DNA of 64,000 nucleotides from Pedobacter miscanthi (GTDB lineage Bacteria; Bacteroidota; Bacteroidia; Sphingobacteriales; Sphingobacteriaceae), in contig NZ_QNQU01000012.1 in NCBI RefSeq assembly GCF_003315595.1, positions 1 to 64,000 of the forward strand, written 5' to 3'. Below, one piece after another: positions 1 through 8,565 of this stretch. Below the pieces are notes generated by a model. That model made no database searches, was not told where the DNA came from, and was given only the letters and a program-made list of their open reading frames with translations. Position 1 is the first letter of the stretch; each line of letters starts with the position of its first letter. Both the position numbers and the translations under genes were made by a program.

Positions 1-327
1 TTATAAATAGCTTAAGTTAATAGCATTGGTGGAGACACGAATCACTAAGCTATTATATACTTTGATATGTTATCCGTGTATCCGTGGCAAAACGAGATAT
101 TTTTTGTGCAATCGATGATTCGAGCAGTGGAATGAAGAAACCCTGAAGTGTGTGATCAAGCAAAATATCGAAGTCATAAAACAAAAAACTTTGTGTCTTT
201 GTGCCTTTGTGGTCAGAATTACTGCTATAACCAACCCTTCCTACTACAAGATTCATTTCTTAAACTACATTAAGTTTTTTGTTTTTTATGATGCCGACCT
301 TTACATCGTAATCAAAAAACAAATAAC
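1..327. other. Intergenic region, no gene supported
   Basis: I see no convincing gene here. The short open frames on both strands lack family features. The stretch at about 187-214 belongs to an intergenic repeat family seen throughout the window (roughly TTTGTGTCTTTGTGCC followed by TTTGTGGT). A related variant (ATCCGTGTATCCGTGGCAAAA) lies near 75-95. The rest is AT-rich and may hold the promoter of the AhpD-like gene that follows, but no clear TAnnTTTG box stands out. Confidence 0.5.
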
Positions 328-762
328 ATGGAAAGTAGAATTGATATCCCAAAAGTAGAGCCTGCAGCTTATCAGGCCATGTATGGTTTAGAGAAATATT
401 TATCAACCAGCAAAATAGATCCGATCCTTTTAGAGCTGATCAAAATGCGTGCTTCTCAAATTAACGGCTGTGCATTTTGTTTAAACATGCACTCAACCGA
501 TGCACGTAAAATTGGTGAAACTGAACAACGTTTGTATCTGTTAAACGCCTGGAAAGAAACCACTTTGTTTAGCGAAAAAGAAAAAGCTGTTTTGGCTTTA
601 ACAGAAGAAGTAACATTAATCAGCCACCACGTTGCTGATGCCACTTACCAAAAAGTAGCAAGCTTTTTTAACGAGCAGGAGGTAGCGCAAATTATTATGG
701 CCATTGTAACCATTAACGCCTGGAATAGATTAGCTATTACTGCAAAAGTAATGGTTGGGTAA
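328..762 (+). CDS. Carboxymuconolactone decarboxylase / AhpD-like family protein
   Basis: The 144-residue protein fits the single-domain AhpD-like branch of the CMD family. Its key feature is the CxxC pair C48 and C51 followed by H55 (GCAFCLNMH), the redox centre of AhpD-type alkylhydroperoxidases. Known members reduce peroxides or related substrates through this thiol pair, and the protein is expected to be cytosolic because no signal peptide is visible. It is a lone gene, convergent with the CE12 esterase next to it, and separated from it by an inverted repeat. Nothing links it to pectin breakdown. The exact substrate cannot be read from the sequence. Confidence 0.85.
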   Translation: MESRIDIPKVEPAAYQAMYGLEKYLSTSKIDPILLELIKMRASQINGCAFCLNMHSTDARKIGETEQRLYLLNAWKETTLFSEKEKAVLALTEEVTLISHHVADATYQKVASFFNEQEVAQIIMAIVTINAWNRLAITAKVMVG

Positions 763-775
763 TTTACAGCTTAAG

Positions 776-848
776 GTTAACCACAAAGACACTAGGGCAC
801 AAAGTCAGGGTTAGAAAATCCTTCGTGACTTCGTGTCTTCGTGGTTAT
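776..848. repeat. Inverted repeat of the ACCACAAAGACAC family, possible bidirectional terminator
   Basis: The left arm reads AACCACAAAGACAC and the right arm GTGTCTTCGTGGTT, so the segment can fold into an imperfect long hairpin. It lies between two convergent genes, where it could end transcription from both sides. The same arm sequences recur near 190, 8440, 31250, 31500, 53490, 53725 and 53958. Confidence 0.65.
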
Positions 849-1631
849 TTACTGCACGCCACTAATTTCTTTCAATCCCTCATACACCAACCTTGCCACT
901 TCTTTAGCTCCCTCTGGCTGGAAATGCGTATTGTCTTTCTGCCCTTTCGGGTAAGCCTCATATTTGCCCGAATCTAAATTCATAAAATAGTGTTTGCTTA
1001 TAAATTCGTTTCCTTTAGTGGTGAAAAAATCAGCTGAAAGTGAAGTAAGATCAATTATGGGTACATTTAATTCTTTAGCCACATCTTTTACAGCCTGTGG
1101 ATATTCGCCATGTGCACTGCCCAGTTTACCGTCTTTCCATGGATAATTTCTGGTAACAGGCGTAATGAGGATGAGTAAAGCACCTTTAGCCCTCGTTTCT
1201 TTTACATACATCCTTAAAAATTCTTTATAACCGGCAATAGCTACATAACGTTCGGGTTTATCTTTGGCGGCATCATTGTGCCCAAACTGGATCAATACCA
1301 GATCATTTTTGTCTAAAGTGGATAAAACATCTTTCCATCTGCCCTCTTCAAAAAAAGTGCGGGTGCTTCTGCCACCCTTTGCTTTGTCAACAACCAAAGC
1401 GCTATCGCTTTTAATCAGATTCGTTAATTTTTTTAAGCTATCTTTTGCTAAAAATTGCTGAAAAACCTGCCCCCAGCCCGTTATGGGATATTTCTTTTGC
1501 ATATAACCTTCATCCAAAGTATAATCTGCAACAGTTGAGTCGCCTATTAAATAAACTTTAACAGGTTTAGGTTTGATGGTGAAAGACATGAATAAAACAG
1601 CTGCAATAAGAAATTTATATTTTTTCATCAT
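849..1631 (-). CDS. Rhamnogalacturonan acetylesterase, GDSL/SGNH family (CE12)
   Basis: This 260-residue SGNH hydrolase most likely removes acetyl groups from rhamnogalacturonan backbones. The four family blocks are present: GDST with nucleophile S32, the oxyanion glycine G87 in KGGRST, N119 in GHND, and the D233/H236 pair in DNTH. A short hydrophobic N-terminus suggests export. It lies 3 bases after the GH43 gene, so the two probably form an operon read towards the left. A second, shorter CE12 paralogue lies in the same locus at 19.9-20.6 kb. The start could be either of two adjacent ATG codons. The family is clear, while the precise polysaccharide position is inferred. Confidence 0.87.
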   Translation of the reverse strand: MMKKYKFLIAAVLFMSFTIKPKPVKVYLIGDSTVADYTLDEGYMQKKYPITGWGQVFQQFLAKDSLKKLTNLIKSDSALVVDKAKGGRSTRTFFEEGRWKDVLSTLDKNDLVLIQFGHNDAAKDKPERYVAIAGYKEFLRMYVKETRAKGALLILITPVTRNYPWKDGKLGSAHGEYPQAVKDVAKELNVPIIDLTSLSADFFTTKGNEFISKHYFMNLDSGKYEAYPKGQKDNTHFQPEGAKEVARLVYEGLKEISGVQ

Positions 1632-1634
1632 ATT

Positions 1635-3275
1635 TTACTTTAAAGCTTCTACACGGAACCAATCATACTCTGCAATTCCCGAATCATTCGTTTGTGTATC
1701 TCTGATGGCAAATATTCCCACTTTTGCCCCAATCCATTGCCCGGCTGTGGCCTGAAATTCATCACCCGCATTGCTGAAATTTATTCCGTCCTCACTGTAA
1801 CTAAACTGGCATTTAGCACCTGCGGTAACCTTTACACGGAGATAAACCGAAGCAGATTTTAGTTTAATTATTTCTTTTTCGTTCTCCGTTTTTTCCTTAT
1901 CGGCATTTTGACAAGTGCCATAAACCAGATACAATCCTTCCTTTTTGCTTTTGATGCTGATCTCCGCATAACTGCGTCCCATGATCACTAAACCCGTTTT
2001 TTCGTTTTCCAGTTTAGGATTAGGTTTAAACAAAAGTTTTGTGGTTGCCATAAATTCATCGGCAGGGAATTTCTGCATCAATAAATTCGGAACATCCCAC
2101 AGGTTTTTCGCTTCATCAGGCATCCTGGCCGTATATAATTTTAATGTACCTTTAGCGGCATCGGTAAATAGCCAGGTTGGCTGCGGATTGGCCTGCCATT
2201 GCCATTGCAAACCTAACTTCGCGGTATTAAATTCATCACTTTCAATCGGAGTTTCAATCGGGTATATCTTGCCCACATTTGGTTTTTTATAAGTACTAAC
2301 CGGTTCTCCTTTTCCATCACCATCTTTATCAATACCGATAACCGGCCAGTTATTGATCCATTTCATAGGCTGTAAATGCACCACTCGTCCGTAGGCATCT
2401 TTATCCTGAAAATGCAAAAACCAGTCTTCACCGCTTTGTGTGTTTACCCAGGCACCCTGATGCGGCCCGTTAACAGCAGATTTCCCCTGATCCATCACCA
2501 CTTTTCTTTCATACGGACCGTAAATGTTTTTACTCCTTAAAACGAGTTGCCATCCTGTAGAAACTCCTCCGGCAGGTGCAAATAAATAATAATAAGCATT
2601 GCGTTTGTAAAATTTTGGACCTTCAATGGTGGGGTCCAATTCGTGCCCATCGTAAACAATTCTACCGGTTTCTGTTGCCTTAGAGCCATCGTTGATGAGC
2701 GGCATAATGGCCAGTACACTTTTAATCCCCGCACGACTGCCGGCATAGGCATAGGCCAGATAAGCCCTGCCATCTTCATCCCACAGCGGGCAGGGATCGA
2801 TCAAACCTTTACCTGCCGCGACTAATTTAGGGGCACTCCACTCGCCTGCAATGGTTTTGGCTTTAGTTAAATAAATGCCAAAATCGGGATCAGGGTAATA
2901 AATGTAAAATTCGCCATTGTGGTAACGGATAGCAGGTGCCCAAACGCCGTTGCCATGCTGTGTTTTTTCGAAATGCTCGAAAGGAGGCTGGCGTTTTAAA
3001 GCATGACCAATAATTTTCCAGTTCACCAGATCTTTCGAATGCAATATCGGTAACCCGGGGATGGCATCGAAACTGGAGGCGATCATATAAAAATCGTCAC
3101 CTACGCGAATGGCATCAGGATCAGAATAATCGGCATTAATTACCGGATTTTTATAAGTTCCATTACCCTGATCGGCAACCCAAACTTTAGAAACATATCC
3201 TTTATCCGGCATTTGCTGGGAAAATGCATTTATAGTAAAACTTAAAATCAGAATTGAACTGTATAGATATTTCAT
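1635..3275 (-). CDS. Glycoside hydrolase family 43 protein with C-terminal beta-sandwich domain
   Basis: The 546-residue protein has a signal peptide (cut predicted after FSQ, residue 20), an N-terminal five-bladed GH43 domain to about residue 330 and a C-terminal concanavalin-like domain. The expected catalytic residues are D52 (YSDPD, general base), D160 (LIDPCP, pKa modulator) and E218 (PTIEGPKF, general acid). GH43 enzymes cut arabinosyl, xylosyl or galactosyl linkages. In this setting a role on pectin side chains is likely, but the subfamily cannot be fixed by eye. It is the first gene of a two-gene operon with the CE12 esterase and is transcribed away from the CE8 gene, across a shared promoter region with two LacI-like sites. 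Confidence 0.88.
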   Translation of the reverse strand: MKYLYSSILILSFTINAFSQQMPDKGYVSKVWVADQGNGTYKNPVINADYSDPDAIRVGDDFYMIASSFDAIPGLPILHSKDLVNWKIIGHALKRQPPFEHFEKTQHGNGVWAPAIRYHNGEFYIYYPDPDFGIYLTKAKTIAGEWSAPKLVAAGKGLIDPCPLWDEDGRAYLAYAYAGSRAGIKSVLAIMPLINDGSKATETGRIVYDGHELDPTIEGPKFYKRNAYYYLFAPAGGVSTGWQLVLRSKNIYGPYERKVVMDQGKSAVNGPHQGAWVNTQSGEDWFLHFQDKDAYGRVVHLQPMKWINNWPVIGIDKDGDGKGEPVSTYKKPNVGKIYPIETPIESDEFNTAKLGLQWQWQANPQPTWLFTDAAKGTLKLYTARMPDEAKNLWDVPNLLMQKFPADEFMATTKLLFKPNPKLENEKTGLVIMGRSYAEISIKSKKEGLYLVYGTCQNADKEKTENEKEIIKLKSASVYLRVKVTAGAKCQFSYSEDGINFSNAGDEFQATAGQWIGAKVGIFAIRDTQTNDSGIAEYDWFRVEALK

Positions 3276-3384
3276 CTTACAATGATGTTTGTGATAAATT
3301 TGGTTAGTGCTAATTAAAAAAAGCAGGCCGTCGTGAAATTATTTCTTAAACAGTTTGTCCCATTGATCCTCCCGACGAAAAAAG

Positions 3385-3398
3385 TCGAAACGTTTCGT
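3385..3398. promoter_or_regulatory. LacI-type operator candidate before the GH43 operon
   Basis: The sequence TCGAAACGTTTCGT contains a perfect 12-base palindrome, CGAAACGTTTCG, with the central CG typical of LacI-family operators. It is about 110 bases upstream of the GH43 start. Similar sites sit before the CE8, GH28, susC and lacI genes. Binding by the local LacI regulator is an inference. Confidence 0.5.
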
Positions 3399-3509
3399 AA
3401 TACTTTAATACAAATCCTTCGATAAGCTCAGGACGACAATTCTCTATTTATGATGAATTTAGCCTAACAACAAGATTAAGCCTTTTTTTATTTTAAGGCA
3501 AACTGATAT

Positions 3510-3551
3510 TGTGCAATCGTTCCCGACATCGTTTGCGATGTTTAATATTTG
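3510..3551 (+). promoter_or_regulatory. LacI-type operator plus short inverted repeat and -7-like box before CE8
   Basis: The site TGCAATCGTTCCCG is followed by a 6-bp inverted repeat, ACATCG and CGATGT around TTTG (3526-3541), and then by TTTAATATTTG, close to a Bacteroidota -7 box. The same order of site, inverted repeat and AT-rich box occurs before lacI at 28711-28756, so the arrangement looks conserved. It lies about 135 bases before the CE8 start codon. Confidence 0.55.
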
Positions 3552-3674
3552 AAAAATTTCTTTCTGATAAATATTAATGTTTAAAATTGTTCATCATATA
3601 TTTTAAAACACGGCTGCGTTACGAAGTTTATACTTTTACGTGGCCGATTTTAATTTAAGCCTAACCAAATTAAT

Positions 3675-4631
3675 ATGAGAGCAATCATTTTATTTTTCCT
3701 TGTTATTATTTCGTCGGCTGTAAATGCCATAAATATTAAACCCGATTTCGTGGTGGCAGCAGATGGCAGCGGAAACTTTAAAACCGTACAGGAAGCCATT
3801 CATGCCGTTCCCGATTTCAGAAATAAAACCACCATAATTTTTATTAAAAAAGGCATTTACAAAGAAAAACTGGTACTGGCGGCTTCTAAAAAGAATGTAA
3901 AGTTTATCGGCGAGAGCCTGAATGAAACCATTTTAACCTACGATGATTATGCCCAGAAGAAAAATACTTTCGGCGAAGAAAAAGGCACTTCGGGTTCATC
4001 AAGTTTTTACATTTATGGCGAAGGTTTTTCTGCCGAGAACATCACTTTCGAAAATTCTTCTGGTCCGGTAGGGCAAGCTGTAGCCGTTTGGGCCGGCGGT
4101 GATAAACTGGTTTTTATCAATTGCAGGTTTTTGGGTTTTCAGGATACACTTTATACTTATGGAGGCAATAACCGCCAGTATTATAAAAACTGCTACATCG
4201 AAGGAACAGTCGATTTTATTTTCGGTGCCTCCACGGCCTGGTTCGAAAGTTGTACCATCTTTTGTAAAAAGGCGGGCTACATCACGGCTGCTTCAACAGC
4301 TGATACCACAAAATTTGGCTACATCCTGAACAAATGTAAAATCAGGGGAGATGCTCCTGCCAATAGTTTTTACCTGGGTCGCCCCTGGAGGCCTTATGCA
4401 AAAGTTGCCTACCTTAATTGCGAACTACCCGATTTTATCCGTCCCGAAGGCTGGAACAACTGGGGGAAAGAAAGCAACGAAAAAACGGCTTATTACGCTG
4501 AATATAAAAGCACTGGCAAAGGTGCCGATCCTAAAAACAGGGCCAATTGGTCGCACCAGTTAACGGATAATGAGTATAAGGCTTACATTTTGGAAAACGT
4601 TTTCCGTGGGTGGAATCCCGAAGTCAAATAA
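3675..4631 (+). CDS. Pectin methylesterase (CE8), first copy
   Basis: The 318-residue exported enzyme is predicted to remove methyl esters from homogalacturonan. It has a short signal peptide followed by a right-handed beta-helix with all CE8 hallmarks: Q134 in VGQAVAV, D157 in FLGFQDTLY (general acid), D180 in VDFIFG (nucleophile), and R236 with W238 in GRPWRP. It starts a cluster read to the right with GH28, GH105 and PL10 genes. De-esterification would prepare substrate for the GH28 and PL10 enzymes. A putative LacI-type operator lies upstream. A second CE8, 340 residues long, is encoded near 21 kb. Confidence 0.93.
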   Translation: MRAIILFFLVIISSAVNAINIKPDFVVAADGSGNFKTVQEAIHAVPDFRNKTTIIFIKKGIYKEKLVLAASKKNVKFIGESLNETILTYDDYAQKKNTFGEEKGTSGSSSFYIYGEGFSAENITFENSSGPVGQAVAVWAGGDKLVFINCRFLGFQDTLYTYGGNNRQYYKNCYIEGTVDFIFGASTAWFESCTIFCKKAGYITAASTADTTKFGYILNKCKIRGDAPANSFYLGRPWRPYAKVAYLNCELPDFIRPEGWNNWGKESNEKTAYYAEYKSTGKGADPKNRANWSHQLTDNEYKAYILENVFRGWNPEVK

Positions 4632-4697
4632 CAGCTATAACTACCTGCTTTTCAGTCATTAATGAAGTTTTTAAATTGGTTTTCTTGTCCGGGTTTC

Positions 4698-4711
4698 CGG
4701 TAACGATTGCA
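4698..4711 (-). promoter_or_regulatory. LacI-type operator candidate before GH28
   Basis: Read on the minus strand the site is TGCAATCGTTACCG, matching the CE8 site TGCAATCGTTCCCG at 13 of 14 positions. On the plus strand it directly abuts TAGATTTC (4712-4719), one base away from a TAnnTTTG -7 box. A bound repressor here would block this promoter, about 80 bases before the GH28 start. A CCGG-GTTT-CCGG repeat flanks it. Confidence 0.5.
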
Positions 4712-4790
4712 TAGATTTCTCTTCTGTTTTAAATGCAAACAACGTACACTTGTTATTACAATAACCAAGTATAATTTAACAACGCGAATA

Positions 4791-6461
4791 ATGAAACATA
4801 TTTCTGGTCGTTTATGCCATATTAAAATAGCGCTCGCATGCTTAATTTTATCTTCTGCAATGGCTATGGCTCAACAAAAGCAAAGCTTACCCGTTATTCA
4901 GCAGGTTAAATTTAAAAAAGATACTACGAGCATTGTAAGTTTTGGTGCAAAAGGCGATGGAATTACCTTAAATACCCAAAGCATTAATAAAACCATTGCC
5001 AGTGTGAGCCAAAAAGGCGGTGGTGTGGTGTTAATTCCATCCGGCTTATGGTTAACCGGGCCTATTGAATTAAAAAGCAATGTAAATTTACACATCAAAC
5101 GCGACGCAATTCTTCAGTTTACTGCCGATTTTAGTCAGTATAAACTCGTTCAGGGAAATTGGGAAGGCCAGCCGGCATGGCGCAACCAGAGTCCGATTTC
5201 GGCTATAAACCTCGAAAATATTGCCATTACCGGCAGCGGGATCATTGATGGTAACGGTGGTGCCTGGCGCATGGTTAAAAAAGATAAACTCACCGAAACA
5301 CAGTGGAAAAACCTGGTGGCATCAGGTGGTGTGGTTAAAGCTGACGGGAAAATGTGGTATCCGTCAGAGAAAACTGTTAAAGGTTCGAATACCAAAAATG
5401 CCGGCGTAATCGAAGCAGGAAAAACTGCGGCAGATTATGATGATATCAAAGATTTTCTTCGCCCTAATTTATTGGTATTAACGGGCTGCAAAAAAGTGCT
5501 TTTAGAAGGCGTTACTTTTCAGAATTCGCCAGCGTGGAATTTACATCCTTTATTATGCGAAGATTTAACTTTAAGGAATTTACAGGTAAAAAATCCATGG
5601 TTTGCGCAAAATGGTGATGGTGTTGATGTAGAATCGTGCAAAAATGTATTGATCGAGGGCAGCACTTTTGATGTTGGCGACGATGGGATCTGTATAAAAT
5701 CTGGTCGCGATGAGGCCGGACGTAAACGCGGTGTGCCAACAGAAAATGTAATTATAAGAAATAATATTGTTTATCACGCCCATGGCGGTTTCGTAATCGG
5801 TAGCGAAATGAGTGGTGGTGCCAAAAATATCTGGGTGTACGATTGCTCCTTTATCGGTACCGATATTGGTTTGCGTTTTAAAACCACCCGCGGACGTGGC
5901 GGAGTGGTAGAAAATATCTATATCAATAACATCAACATGATTGATATCCCTGGCGAAGCCATTTTATTCGATATGTATTATGCAGCCGTTGATCCGGTTC
6001 CGCTGGCCGGCGAAAAACGCGAAGCTGTTAAAACGGTTACTGTTCCGGTTACCGAAGCAACCCCTCAGTTCAGGAATTTTTACATTAAAGATGTAGTAGC
6101 CAACGGTGCCGAAAAAGCAATCTTTTTCAGGGGATTACCTGAAATGAATATCAAAGATGTGCATCTGGAAAATGTAACCATAAAAGCTAAAAAAGGCATC
6201 GAGATTATTGAAGCAGCAGGAATTTTCCTTAAAAACGTAAATATAATTGCAGAAGATACCAGTCCGGTGGTAATGATCCAGAACGGATCCAATATTAACA
6301 TCAGTAAACTCACCTACCCAGCTAACAGTAAGGTTTTATTCGATGTTTCAGGCGAAAAATCAAAAGGCGTAAGAATTAGCGGAACAGATGTTTCCAAAGC
6401 AAAAACAACTTCGCTTTTAGCCGTAGAAGTAGATAAAAAAGCACTGGAAATTTCAAAATAA
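4791..6461 (+). CDS. Polygalacturonase-type glycoside hydrolase, family 28
   Basis: This 556-residue protein carries a signal peptide (cut near AMAQQ) and a beta-helix of GH28 type. Counting from the chosen ATG, the active-site motifs are N274-D276 (NGD), D297/D298 (GDDG), H331 (AHGG) and R362-K364 (RFK). GH28 enzymes hydrolyse alpha-1,4 galacturonosyl bonds of pectin. Endo or exo action cannot be told here, though the large insert between about residues 160 and 225 suggests an exo-type pocket. An upstream in-frame ATG would add 28 residues without signal-peptide character, so the later start is preferred. It is 6 bases before the GH105 gene and probably co-transcribed with it. Confidence 0.92.
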   Translation: MKHISGRLCHIKIALACLILSSAMAMAQQKQSLPVIQQVKFKKDTTSIVSFGAKGDGITLNTQSINKTIASVSQKGGGVVLIPSGLWLTGPIELKSNVNLHIKRDAILQFTADFSQYKLVQGNWEGQPAWRNQSPISAINLENIAITGSGIIDGNGGAWRMVKKDKLTETQWKNLVASGGVVKADGKMWYPSEKTVKGSNTKNAGVIEAGKTAADYDDIKDFLRPNLLVLTGCKKVLLEGVTFQNSPAWNLHPLLCEDLTLRNLQVKNPWFAQNGDGVDVESCKNVLIEGSTFDVGDDGICIKSGRDEAGRKRGVPTENVIIRNNIVYHAHGGFVIGSEMSGGAKNIWVYDCSFIGTDIGLRFKTTRGRGGVVENIYINNINMIDIPGEAILFDMYYAAVDPVPLAGEKREAVKTVTVPVTEATPQFRNFYIKDVVANGAEKAIFFRGLPEMNIKDVHLENVTIKAKKGIEIIEAAGIFLKNVNIIAEDTSPVVMIQNGSNINISKLTYPANSKVLFDVSGEKSKGVRISGTDVSKAKTTSLLAVEVDKKALEISK

Positions 6462-6467
6462 CGAAAA

Positions 6468-8399
6468 ATGAAGAAATCAATCTTATATACAGCAGCTGCA
6501 TTTATCGGTTTTTCCATTTTAACACAAAGTGGATTCGCCCAAAAGAAATTGTCGGAACAGTTAACCCTAACGGCCATGGAACAGCTTTGGCAGGATACAA
6601 CGGTTTTAAAAGGCCCAAAGGGGCCGAGATGGAGCTACGATATGGGTGTGGTTTTAGAAGGTGCTGCAGCAGTTTGGCGCAATACCGGAGATGGAAAATA
6701 TTTTAAATATATCCAGAGTTCGATGGATGCTTATCTGGATAAAGAAGGCAATATCACCACCTATAAACCCGATGATTTTAACATTGATAATATCAAAAAC
6801 GGTCGGTCATTATTATTACTGTATAAAGTAACCGGACAACAGAAATACCTTTTAGCGGCAACTAAACTGTACGACCAGTTGCAAAAACAGCCGCGTACCA
6901 AAGAAGGTGGCTTTTGGCACAAGAAAATTTATCCAAACCAGATGTGGCTGGATGGTTTATACATGGGTGAACCTTTTTATGCTGAATACGCAAAGCTGAT
7001 GAAAAAGGATGCGGCTTTTGATGACATTGCCAAACAGTTTATCCTGATGGAAAAAAACTCTCGGGACGCTAAAACGGGTTTGCTTTATCACGGCTACGAT
7101 GAAAGCCGAACCGAACAATGGGCTGATAAAACCACTGGCCAATCGCCAAATTTCTGGGGAAGGGCAATGGGATGGTACATTATGGCCCTGGTTGATGTGC
7201 TGGATAATTTCCCTACTAATCATCCACAACGAAAAGAATTACTGGCCATTTTAAACCGTACAGCAACGGCTGCCGTAAAATACCAGGATCCGAAATCAGG
7301 GGTTTGGTTTGATATTCTGGATATGCCAGCCCGTAAAGGAAATTACCTTGAAAGTTCGGCATCGAGCATGTTTGTATATGGCCTGGCCAAAGGGGTACGT
7401 AAAGGCTGGTTAGCACCATCATTTATGGCTGCTGCAAATAAAGGTTATGCCGGTTTAAAGAAAGAATTTATCGAAAAAGCAGGCGATGAAAGGGTAAACC
7501 TCACTAAAACCGTTTCAGTATCAGGCCTCGGCGGAAAACCGAAATATCGCGATGGCAGTTTCGATTATTACATCAGCGAAAAGGTAATTACGAACGATCC
7601 GAAAGGAATGGGCGCATTTGTTTGTGCAGCCGCCGAAATGGAAGTAGATCAGTTACCGAAACCGGGCACAGGCTTGACCGTAACCGTTGATAATTTCTTT
7701 AACAACGAATACATGACAGGGCCAACCGGCGATAAAATCCCTTTCCATTACCTTTGGGAAGAAGATGACAACAACGGTTTCTCTTTATTCGGAAAAGTAT
7801 TTAACGATGCCGGCGTAAAAACGACTACGCTTAAAACTTCACCAACTACTTCAAATCTAAAAGGAAGCAATATTTACATTATTGTTGATCCTGATACGGA
7901 AAAAGAAACCGCTAATCCAAATTTCATGAATGCCGCACATGCCAAACAGATCAGCGAGTGGGTAAAAGCAGGTGGTGTTTTGGTATTGCTGTTAAATGAT
8001 GCAGGCAACTGCGAAATTTCGAAATTTAATGTATTGCCCGAAACTTTTGGAATCCATTTTAATGAAGACAGCCGCAATAAAGTACAGGGAACAAACTTTG
8101 AACAGGGTGCAATAAAAATCCCAGCCGGGAACTCCATTTTTAAAACCGCTAAAAAAGTATACATCAAAGAAATTTCGACTATCGTGGCGAAAAATCCGGC
8201 AGTTTCGGCCTTAACTGATCAGGGAGATGTAATCGTTGCCATTGCTAAGTATGGCAAAGGAACAGTTTTCGCGGTTGGCGATCCATGGTTTTATAATGAA
8301 TATATCGATGGAAGAAAATTACCTGCAGATTTTGAAAACTTTAAAGCCACCAATGATTTAGTGAACTGGCTAATTAAACAGGTGCAGGTAAAGAAATAG
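6468..8399 (+). CDS. Unsaturated uronyl hydrolase GH105 with C-terminal DUF4350-like domain
   Basis: The 643-residue exported protein has two parts. Residues about 30-390 form a GH105 (YteR-like) alpha/alpha-barrel with D162 in MWLDGLYMGE as the expected catalytic aspartate and the conserved NFWGRAMGWY segment. GH105 enzymes hydrate and release the unsaturated uronic acid left by pectate or rhamnogalacturonan lyases. Residues about 400-643 form an alpha/beta domain resembling DUF4350/glutamine-amidotransferase-like folds (VKAGGVLVLLLNDAG, GTVFAVGDPWF), which GH105 proteins of the usual length of about 370 residues lack. The signal peptide ends near GFAQ. Its job may be to process the PL10 products of the next gene. 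Confidence 0.88.
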   Translation: MKKSILYTAAAFIGFSILTQSGFAQKKLSEQLTLTAMEQLWQDTTVLKGPKGPRWSYDMGVVLEGAAAVWRNTGDGKYFKYIQSSMDAYLDKEGNITTYKPDDFNIDNIKNGRSLLLLYKVTGQQKYLLAATKLYDQLQKQPRTKEGGFWHKKIYPNQMWLDGLYMGEPFYAEYAKLMKKDAAFDDIAKQFILMEKNSRDAKTGLLYHGYDESRTEQWADKTTGQSPNFWGRAMGWYIMALVDVLDNFPTNHPQRKELLAILNRTATAAVKYQDPKSGVWFDILDMPARKGNYLESSASSMFVYGLAKGVRKGWLAPSFMAAANKGYAGLKKEFIEKAGDERVNLTKTVSVSGLGGKPKYRDGSFDYYISEKVITNDPKGMGAFVCAAAEMEVDQLPKPGTGLTVTVDNFFNNEYMTGPTGDKIPFHYLWEEDDNNGFSLFGKVFNDAGVKTTTLKTSPTTSNLKGSNIYIIVDPDTEKETANPNFMNAAHAKQISEWVKAGGVLVLLLNDAGNCEISKFNVLPETFGIHFNEDSRNKVQGTNFEQGAIKIPAGNSIFKTAKKVYIKEISTIVAKNPAVSALTDQGDVIVAIAKYGKGTVFAVGDPWFYNEYIDGRKLPADFENFKATNDLVNWLIKQVQVKK

Positions 8400-8565
8400 A
8401 GTTGTCATCCTGAGCCTGTCGAAGGATTTGGCTAAACTATTAATCCGTGTCTCCGTGGCAAAAAGAATAAATGCAAAAAAGAGAATGGTTACTGGTGACA
8501 CATACCATAGCGTAGGAAAAAGAAAATTAGTGGTTTATGAGGACACAGACCACGGAACAAACAAA
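8400..8565. repeat. Repeat-derived intergenic segment between GH105 and PL10
   Basis: It contains GTCATCCTGAGCCTGTCGAAGGA (8403-8425 region), half of a common palindromic repeat, and ATCCGTGTCTCCGTGGCAAAA, a variant of the window-wide repeat family. It stays open in frame with the PL10 gene and so creates a false N-terminal extension of about 46 codons. Confidence 0.6.
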
